DNA from: Fidelibacterota bacterium TCS52
GTDB taxonomy: Bacteria; Fidelibacterota; Fidelibacteria; Fidelibacterales; Fidelibacteraceae
Assembly: GCA_001577215.1 (NCBI GenBank)
Contig: LSCC01000031.1
Span: 1-20,567 of the forward strand
DNA length: 20,567 bases
Direction: 5' to 3'
The translations under genes and the position numbers were made by a program. The first letter of the stretch is position 1, and each line of letters opens with the position of its first letter. Shown here in pieces: positions 15,590 to 20,567 of the stretch. Below the pieces are notes generated by a model, which was not told where the DNA came from, did not search any database, and saw nothing but the letters and a program-made list of their open reading frames with translations.

Positions 15590-16921
15590 ATGTGTGATAC
15601 CATTATAATTCCCGCCGAAATGTCATCCGATGGAACGACAATTTTTGCGAAAAATTCTGATCGTGAACCAAATGAAGCTCAAAAAATAGTTAAAATTCCC
15701 GCTAAAGATCATTCCAAAAATGAAAATTTAAAATGTACTTATATAAATATTCCTCAAGTTAAACAAACGAATGCAATAGTTATTTCAAAACCATTTTGGA
15801 TTTGGGGAGCAGAAATGGGTGTGAACGAATATGGCGTTGCTATTGGAAATGAAGCCGTATTCACCAAAGTTAAATATGAAAAATCAAAATCATTAATTGG
15901 TATGGATTTGCTTCGTTTAGGTTTAGAAAGAGCAAAAACATCGATAGAAGCAATTTCAGTAATTACAGATTTGTTAGAAGAATATGGACAAAGCGGCGAT
16001 TGTGGATTTGATCATAAATTACATTATCATAATAGTTTTATAATTGCCGATCCTAAAGATTCCTGGGTGCTTGAAACAGCCGGTAAACATTGGATAGCAA
16101 AAAAAATTAAAGATGTTTATTCAATTTCAAATTGTTTAACAATTCACAATGATTGGGATTTGATCTCGAGTGATCTTGTAAATTATACCATCAAAAAAGG
16201 ATGGTGTAAAAGTGAAAATGATTTTGATTTTGCTAATAGTTTCTCAGATCATATATTTACAAAATTTAGTGATTCTCATAATCGACGAAATAGAACGATG
16301 GAATTATTAAGATCAAAAAAGCGGAATATATTAATAAAAGATGTTTTTTCAATTCTTCGTGATCATGGAGATAATGGATCAAATAATTGGCGACCGGATG
16401 AAAAGATATCAGGAGCAAATGTTTGTATGCATGCTAGTAACGGTCCAATTAGAATTAGTCAAACTGTTGGTTCATTTGTTTCCTATCTCCATTCTAAAAA
16501 TCCGGTAAATTTTGTAACTGCAACAGCTGCACCTTGTACGGGAATTTTTAAACCTATTTGGATAGATATCGAGTTGCCGGAAATGGGACAAAATCCATTA
16601 GGAGCTTACGATAATACAAGTTTATTTTGGCAGCATGAAATTTTACATAGAAATGTAATAAGAGATCATAAGACATTTTATTCATTATTTGCAAAAGAGC
16701 GTGATAGTTTAGAAGAAAGATTTATTAATTCGGCAATTTCAAATTTGGAAAATTCAAAGGATAAAAGAAAAAGAATATCCAACCAGTGTTTTTTAGATAG
16801 TAAAAATGCAGAGAGTAGCTGGTTAGATAAAATCAAAAAAAAAGAAAGTAAAAATCGACAAAAATTGTTACATAAGTTAGCTTGGAAAAAATTAAATAAA
16901 CAAGCAAAAATCAAACTATAG
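15590..16921 (+). CDS. Secernin-like C69 family Ntn hydrolase
   Basis: A 443-residue peptidase C69/secernin protein. It starts MCDT, so removal of Met exposes Cys2, the expected N-terminal nucleophile of this Ntn-hydrolase family. The characteristic AKNSDREPNEAQ follows at 20-31, then FWIWGAEMGVNEYGVAIGNEAVFT, HNSFIIADPKDSWVLETAG and later the SNGPIRISQTVGSFVSYL and ATAAPCTGIFKP segments. Family members are dipeptidases or amidohydrolases; no substrate can be named from sequence. There is no signal peptide, so it acts in the cytoplasm. The last 40 or so residues are lysine-rich. GGAG at 15581-15584 fits ATG 15590. It ends one base before the glycerate kinase start, suggesting coupled translation. 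Confidence 0.85.
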   Translation: MCDTIIIPAEMSSDGTTIFAKNSDREPNEAQKIVKIPAKDHSKNENLKCTYINIPQVKQTNAIVISKPFWIWGAEMGVNEYGVAIGNEAVFTKVKYEKSKSLIGMDLLRLGLERAKTSIEAISVITDLLEEYGQSGDCGFDHKLHYHNSFIIADPKDSWVLETAGKHWIAKKIKDVYSISNCLTIHNDWDLISSDLVNYTIKKGWCKSENDFDFANSFSDHIFTKFSDSHNRRNRTMELLRSKKRNILIKDVFSILRDHGDNGSNNWRPDEKISGANVCMHASNGPIRISQTVGSFVSYLHSKNPVNFVTATAAPCTGIFKPIWIDIELPEMGQNPLGAYDNTSLFWQHEILHRNVIRDHKTFYSLFAKERDSLEERFINSAISNLENSKDKRKRISNQCFLDSKNAESSWLDKIKKKESKNRQKLLHKLAWKKLNKQAKIKL

Positions 16922-16922
16922 A

Positions 16923-18071
16923 ATGAAATCATTAAAATTTATATTAGCGCCGGATTCATTTAAAGGAAGTTTGAGTTCTCGTGAAGTTTGTTCTGCAATG
17001 GAAATCGGAATAAATAGAATTTTTCCGGATGCCAAAGTTACAAGTATTCCGTTAGCCGATGGTGGAGAGGGAACTTTAGATGCAATAATTTCTTCTGCAA
17101 ATGGAAAAATTGTTAATTGTAGTGTAAAAAATCCGGTAGAAAAAATCATCAATTCTCAATATGGAATAATTGAAGATAAAAAAATTGCAGTGATAGAAAT
17201 GGCGGCAGCTTCAGGATTAAATTTAATTCCAAAAAAGTTACAAAACCCACTTTATACAACAACTTATGGAACAGGTCAATTAATAAAAGATGCTCTTGAA
17301 AATGGATACAGGAAATTTATCATTAGTATCGGCGGTTCTGCAACTACGGATGGCGGAGCAGGGATGGCACAGGCATTGGGAGTTGATTTTTTTGATAAAA
17401 ATGGGGGAATCATAAGTGAACCAATGACCGGTAATCTAATGGGAAAATGTTTTGATATTTCAACAGAAAATTTACATTCTGCAATAAAAAATAGTGATTT
17501 CACAATTGCATCTGATGTAAATAATCCTCTATTGGGAAAAAATGGTGCTGTCTATGTTTATGCTTATCAAAAAGGTGCTTCTAAAAAAGATCTACCGATT
17601 TTAGAAAATAATATGAAACATTTATATAATATCGTAAAAAACAAGTTGAATATAAATGTAAAAGATATTCCCGGATCCGGTGCTTCAGGTGGACTTGGTG
17701 CCGGATTGATGGCTTTTTTGGATGCGGAAATTCAAAGTGGAATTGAGATTGTTTTGGATATTGTAAAGTTTGATGAGAAAATAAAAGATGCTGATTACAT
17801 AATTACCGGTGAAGGAAAATTAGATGTTCAGACAATAAATGGAAAAACAATTTCCGGAATTTTAAGAAAAAATAATATTCCTATGATAGCTATAGCAGGT
17901 ATTGTAGAAAATGAAAAAAAAATATTGAGTAAAATGAACTTGAAAAAAATATTTTCTATAAGTAATTCTAAAATTAGTGTCGAATATGCAATAAAAAATG
18001 CATCAAAACTTGTAACGAAAAAAATGGAAGAAGTTTGTGAATATATAAAAAGAAATAAAAATAATGAATAA
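16923..18071 (+). CDS. Glycerate 2-kinase (GarK/GlxK family)
   Basis: Phosphorylates D-glycerate, in this family to 2-phosphoglycerate, feeding lower glycolysis. The 382 residues match family length and motifs: APDSFKGSLSS (9-19), PLADGGEGT (43-51), IGGSATTDGGAGM (136-148), ASDVNNPLLGKNGAV, PGSGASGGLGAGL and YIITGEGKLDVQT. ATG 16923 comes one base after the secernin-like gene stop. Its own 3' end overlaps by eight bases the start of the GH97 remnant, so these genes once formed a tight unit. Assignment to glycerate is at family level; no glycerate or glyoxylate pathway genes surround it. Confidence 0.93.
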   Translation: MKSLKFILAPDSFKGSLSSREVCSAMEIGINRIFPDAKVTSIPLADGGEGTLDAIISSANGKIVNCSVKNPVEKIINSQYGIIEDKKIAVIEMAAASGLNLIPKKLQNPLYTTTYGTGQLIKDALENGYRKFIISIGGSATTDGGAGMAQALGVDFFDKNGGIISEPMTGNLMGKCFDISTENLHSAIKNSDFTIASDVNNPLLGKNGAVYVYAYQKGASKKDLPILENNMKHLYNIVKNKLNINVKDIPGSGASGGLGAGLMAFLDAEIQSGIEIVLDIVKFDEKIKDADYIITGEGKLDVQTINGKTISGILRKNNIPMIAIAGIVENEKKILSKMNLKKIFSISNSKISVEYAIKNASKLVTKKMEEVCEYIKRNKNNE

Positions 18072-18380
18072 AATAAAACTATTCTCAATAATAATGTTAT
18101 TAACTTGTATTTTGGAGTGGACATTTATAAGTAAAGCATCAGCTGAAGTTATATCTTCACCATCCGGAAATATTTCCATTGATTTTTTTTAAAGGAAGAT
18201 GGTTCTCCAAATTATTCAGTTACATTTAATAATAAAATAATAATTGATACTTCTTCATAGGGTTTTGAACTTAAAAATTTGTGATCTTTCAATGAGGGAT
18301 TTAAAATAATTGAGGTCAGTAGAAATGAAATTTAGGAAATGCTTTGAGGAGAACAGAGAAAAGTTAATTGTAAAAATTAG
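18064..18380 (+). pseudogene. Decayed N-terminal remnant of a secreted GH97 glycoside hydrolase
   Basis: ATG 18064 opens an intact signal peptide (MNKIKLFSIIMLLTCILE..., with a likely cut after SKASA) followed by SSPSGNISIDFF, then a stop at 18190-18192. Restoring one T in the 8-T run at 18183-18190 continues in a second frame: LKEDGSPNYSVTFNNKIIID, TSS-stop-GFELKNL, stop, then NEGFKIIEVSRNEI and GEQRKVNCKN. This tracks the start of GH97 (SusB-type alpha-glucosidase/alpha-galactosidase) domains: SPdG..., G.P.Y.v...K.vi..S.LG.eL, ...GF.v......, and W.PVWGE.k.irn. Stops fall at 18258, 18282, 18333 and 18345. About 100 codons are traceable; the catalytic barrel (full proteins are around 650 residues) is absent. 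The right end is approximate. A few conserved-looking bits in another frame may extend to about 18430. Everything from there to 18473 is unassigned A/T-rich sequence. Confidence 0.75.
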
Positions 18381-18485
18381 GTTGCGTATGTTATGTAAGA
18401 GCTTATTTACTTAGGTCGGTTATAGAATTGACTCTTGGTAGCTTAGCAATAATTTAAAAATTAAAAAATAAATAGGAGAAAATCA

Positions 18486-18803
18486 ATGGCATTTAAATCA
18501 TTATTTATAGCACATGCTCCCGATGCGGATCATGAAAAACATAAAAGCATTATTGATACGGGAAAGTATAAACTTTGGACATTTGTTGTAAGATCACAAG
18601 AAGAAGCAGTAAAGATTTCCAAAAATTTTTATGAAAAAGAGAAAATAGATGCAATTATACTTTGTCCTGGGTTTTCACATAGTGATGTTGCAGAATTGTT
18701 TCAGGCATTAGCTGGAAAAGTATCTGTTAATGTTGCAAGAGGCGATGGGCCGAGTAGTAGAATTGCACAAAAAGTAATTCAAAAAGAATTTTTTGATAAA
18801 TAA
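18486..18803 (+). CDS. DUF6506 family protein
   Basis: A 105-residue cytoplasmic protein with an alternating alpha/beta pattern: SLFIAHAPDADHEKHKSIID, then YKLWTFVVRSQEEAVKISK, IDAIILCPGFSHSDVAELF and KVSVNVARGDG. This fits the small DUF6506 family (start like FKaaFi...aPeaDpekHr, centre iDaIeLCgGFgh). No function is known to me. The residues CPGFSH (64-69 or so) look like a conserved loop that could hold a ligand or active site. ATG 18486 has AGGAGA at 18474-18479. The gene lies just after the GH97 remnant and converges with the minus-strand secreted protein, with nine bases between stops. Family call moderate; function unassigned. Confidence 0.7.
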   Translation: MAFKSLFIAHAPDADHEKHKSIIDTGKYKLWTFVVRSQEEAVKISKNFYEKEKIDAIILCPGFSHSDVAELFQALAGKVSVNVARGDGPSSRIAQKVIQKEFFDK

Positions 18804-18812
18804 TTTTTCATT

Positions 18813-20567
18813 TTATTTAAGAAAAACTAACTTTTTACTATCTGTAAATTTACCTGCAGTAATTTTGTAAATATATGTTCCAGAGCTTACAATTTTATTA
18901 TTTTTATCCAAGCCGTTCCAGATAATTGAATATGTTCCGGTATTTTGTCCGTCAACACTCCATTCCTTTATTTTTTTACCAAGTATATTGTAAATTGTAA
19001 TTGTAACATCAGAAACTTTTGGTAATTGATATCTAATGGTCGTTGTTGGATTGAATGGATTTGGATAATTTTGACTCAATTTAAAATTAGAGATTAAATA
19101 ATTCTCATTTCCTTCATCAAAATCTGAAGTTTCTTGAATGAGTTCAAAAAGAATTGCATCGGCTCTAAGAACTCCACTTACCGTGCTAAGTCCGGTATCG
19201 ATGACTTTTATTTCCACCTCAGTGTCAGCAGATATAGATTTTTCCCAAAGTGAAACCCAACCTCCACTTCCATTATTTTGATCAACATGAATGGAATCTA
19301 CAATTTTACCACCAATCCAAATTTCATAAAGTACATTGTTGGAGGCATTTACCGTTGTGGGAACGATCTCGGATATTTCATAAACACCACTTAATTTTAA
19401 TTTTGTGAAAAAACTAGCCGATGAATTTCGATTTAACCATGCATATCTGCTTGTCGGACCATTTGCTCTTGCCACACTATAATACCAGTTTCCATTTTCA
19501 GAATAATTGAGAGAATCTTCATTATCAATAATAACAAAATAAGATGTTACATTTGCTTCTACAGAAATCAAATAACTAGGTGTTATTGGATCATCACTTA
19601 CAATAAGTAAATTATCATTAATAGTTCCTATTTTGTCTGAATAAAAAGTAAACGGAATATTGATATTACTCATTGGCGGTATTATAATCGGTAAATTTAC
19701 TGATGAAGTGATTAATCCTATTTTAGATTCAATATTTTGAATTGTTAGTTCATTAATTCCTCTATTTGAAAATTCAATATTAAAATGTAATGAATCGTTT
19801 TCACTGACTCTTCCTAATTTTTGGGGAGAATCTTCAATTTCTAAACTACGATCTCTGATTAAAGAAGAAAGTTTTATTACATCTGAAACTCCCTTTTTTA
19901 TTCCTGTTTCGGCTCCATCAAATTTCACTTCAATATAATTATTTCCATTTTTTGTAAAATTATTTGTAGAAATATAAATCCATTCTTTCGAAGGAATTTG
20001 AGATGTAAAAAATATTGTATCGATACAAACACTATTATCGAATATTTTAAAAGTGATTTCTTCGGATAAATTATTTACATCGGGAATTTGAAATAAAATA
20101 TTATATAATCCCGTCTGAGTAATATTTGGAAAATATTTTACAACGGCAGATTCATTTGGATTGATTTCTGCAATTTTTGAATCTATTCCCCAAGAACAAT
20201 TTGTATTTGTTGACCAATTACCGGATACTTCTATACATTCTTCGTCAAGATTATCAATGTAAATATCGTCAGGTAAATATTCTACATATTCAAGTGTCTG
20301 ATTGCCTAAAGTATCACATACGGCAATACCGATTTTTGCTATTTTATCTTTATACAGAGAAGTTGTTGTTTCCCAAGAATATTGTCCTATTGAATTACAA
20401 TCAGCTAAATAATATCTTTCATAAATATCTTTTACAGCAACAAACGGTTGTTTTTGAAATATTTGTTCATCAGTAGAGATTTGAAGTGTAATGTTATTAC
20501 CAGATTCAATCTCTGTAATATTTACAACTGGTGGAATTGTGTCAATATTCCCTTGCCAAAGCTGCAT
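18813..20567 (-). CDS. Large secreted protein with golvesin-like domains and C-terminal sorting tail (5' partial)
   Basis: 584 visible residues on the minus strand; stop at 18813-18815. The frame is open to the right edge. The ATG there (20565-20567) starts no signal peptide, so the true start is probably outside the window. Domains in order: an Ig-like region (about 10-100); a golvesin/xanthan-lyase-type beta-sandwich (about 101-238; YIDNLDE, VSGNWSTNT, WIYIS, VSDVIKL); an Ig/ASH-like domain (about 245-342; FNIEFSNRGINELTI, DDPITPSYLISVEANV); a second golvesin-like domain (about 345-476; VIIDNEDSLNYSENGNWYYS, SRYAWLNR, GWVSLWE, LRADAILFEL); and a sorting tail (about 494-584; NYPNPFNPTTTIRYQLP, ending KKLVFLK). 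Such tails mark type IX-like export. No catalytic domain is visible in this part; golvesin-like domains are often carbohydrate- or surface-binding. It may be attached to an enzyme upstream. Confidence 0.85.
   Translation of the reverse strand: MQLWQGNIDTIPPVVNITEIESGNNITLQISTDEQIFQKQPFVAVKDIYERYYLADCNSIGQYSWETTTSLYKDKIAKIGIAVCDTLGNQTLEYVEYLPDDIYIDNLDEECIEVSGNWSTNTNCSWGIDSKIAEINPNESAVVKYFPNITQTGLYNILFQIPDVNNLSEEITFKIFDNSVCIDTIFFTSQIPSKEWIYISTNNFTKNGNNYIEVKFDGAETGIKKGVSDVIKLSSLIRDRSLEIEDSPQKLGRVSENDSLHFNIEFSNRGINELTIQNIESKIGLITSSVNLPIIIPPMSNINIPFTFYSDKIGTINDNLLIVSDDPITPSYLISVEANVTSYFVIIDNEDSLNYSENGNWYYSVARANGPTSRYAWLNRNSSASFFTKLKLSGVYEISEIVPTTVNASNNVLYEIWIGGKIVDSIHVDQNNGSGGWVSLWEKSISADTEVEIKVIDTGLSTVSGVLRADAILFELIQETSDFDEGNENYLISNFKLSQNYPNPFNPTTTIRYQLPKVSDVTITIYNILGKKIKEWSVDGQNTGTYSIIWNGLDKNNKIVSSGTYIYKITAGKFTDSKKLVFLK

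Noticed and set aside
17828..18124. Minus-strand open frame over the end of the glycerate kinase gene
   Set aside because: Shadow of a well-supported plus-strand gene; F/L/I-rich translation reflects the A-rich codons opposite, not a membrane protein.
20177..20476. Plus-strand open frame of 99 codons inside the large secreted protein
   Set aside because: No ribosome-binding site or family likeness; it lies opposite conserved domain sequence read on the minus strand.

Overview
The window is AT-rich (around 30% G+C by eye) chromosomal DNA from a bacterium of the FCB superphylum. Three things point there. Two large secreted proteins end in the C-terminal sorting/FlgD-like Ig domain opened by NYPNPFNP. 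A V/A-type ATPase operon carries the accessory DUF2764 gene. The order ileS-dksA/traR-lspA is common in Bacteroidota relatives. Unlike classical Bacteroidota, many genes have a clear GGAG Shine-Dalgarno. Cloacimonadota or a neighbouring candidate phylum is my best guess; the sequence alone does not settle it.

Layout: (1) 2-391, the tail of a sorting-domain secreted protein, closed by a strong terminator. (2) 570-4472, a classic translation/secretion operon: ffh, rpsP, khpA, rimM, trmD, rplS. (3) 4530-4642, tRNA-Phe(GAA) and a terminator. (4) 4716-7577, a promoter followed by parA, parB, an M23 peptidase and a bactofilin, linking chromosome segregation to the cell-shape machinery. (5) 7611-10518, V/A-ATPase subunit E, DUF2764 and catalytic subunit A; subunits B, D, I and K do not follow. 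(6) 10576-15542, MTA phosphorylase, isoleucyl-tRNA synthetase, a DksA/TraR zinc-finger protein and lipoprotein signal peptidase. (7) 15590-18803, secernin-like Ntn hydrolase, glycerate 2-kinase, a decayed GH97 glycoside hydrolase remnant and a DUF6506 protein. (8) 18813-20567 on the minus strand, the C-terminal part of a large secreted protein with two golvesin/xanthan-lyase-like domains and a sorting tail.

All genes but the last are on the plus strand, so the region reads as a few long co-directional transcription units. Most are housekeeping genes. The main second-look items are: an IleRS with a swapped class-I signature motif (GVHH instead of HxGH), a GH97 pseudogene that can be read through several disabling mutations, a V/A-ATPase operon cut after subunit A, an S16 protein with a long internally duplicated charged tail, and the parAB-M23-bactofilin cluster. 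I see no CRISPR array, insertion sequence, phage gene or novel defence system, and nothing that I would call an undescribed system.
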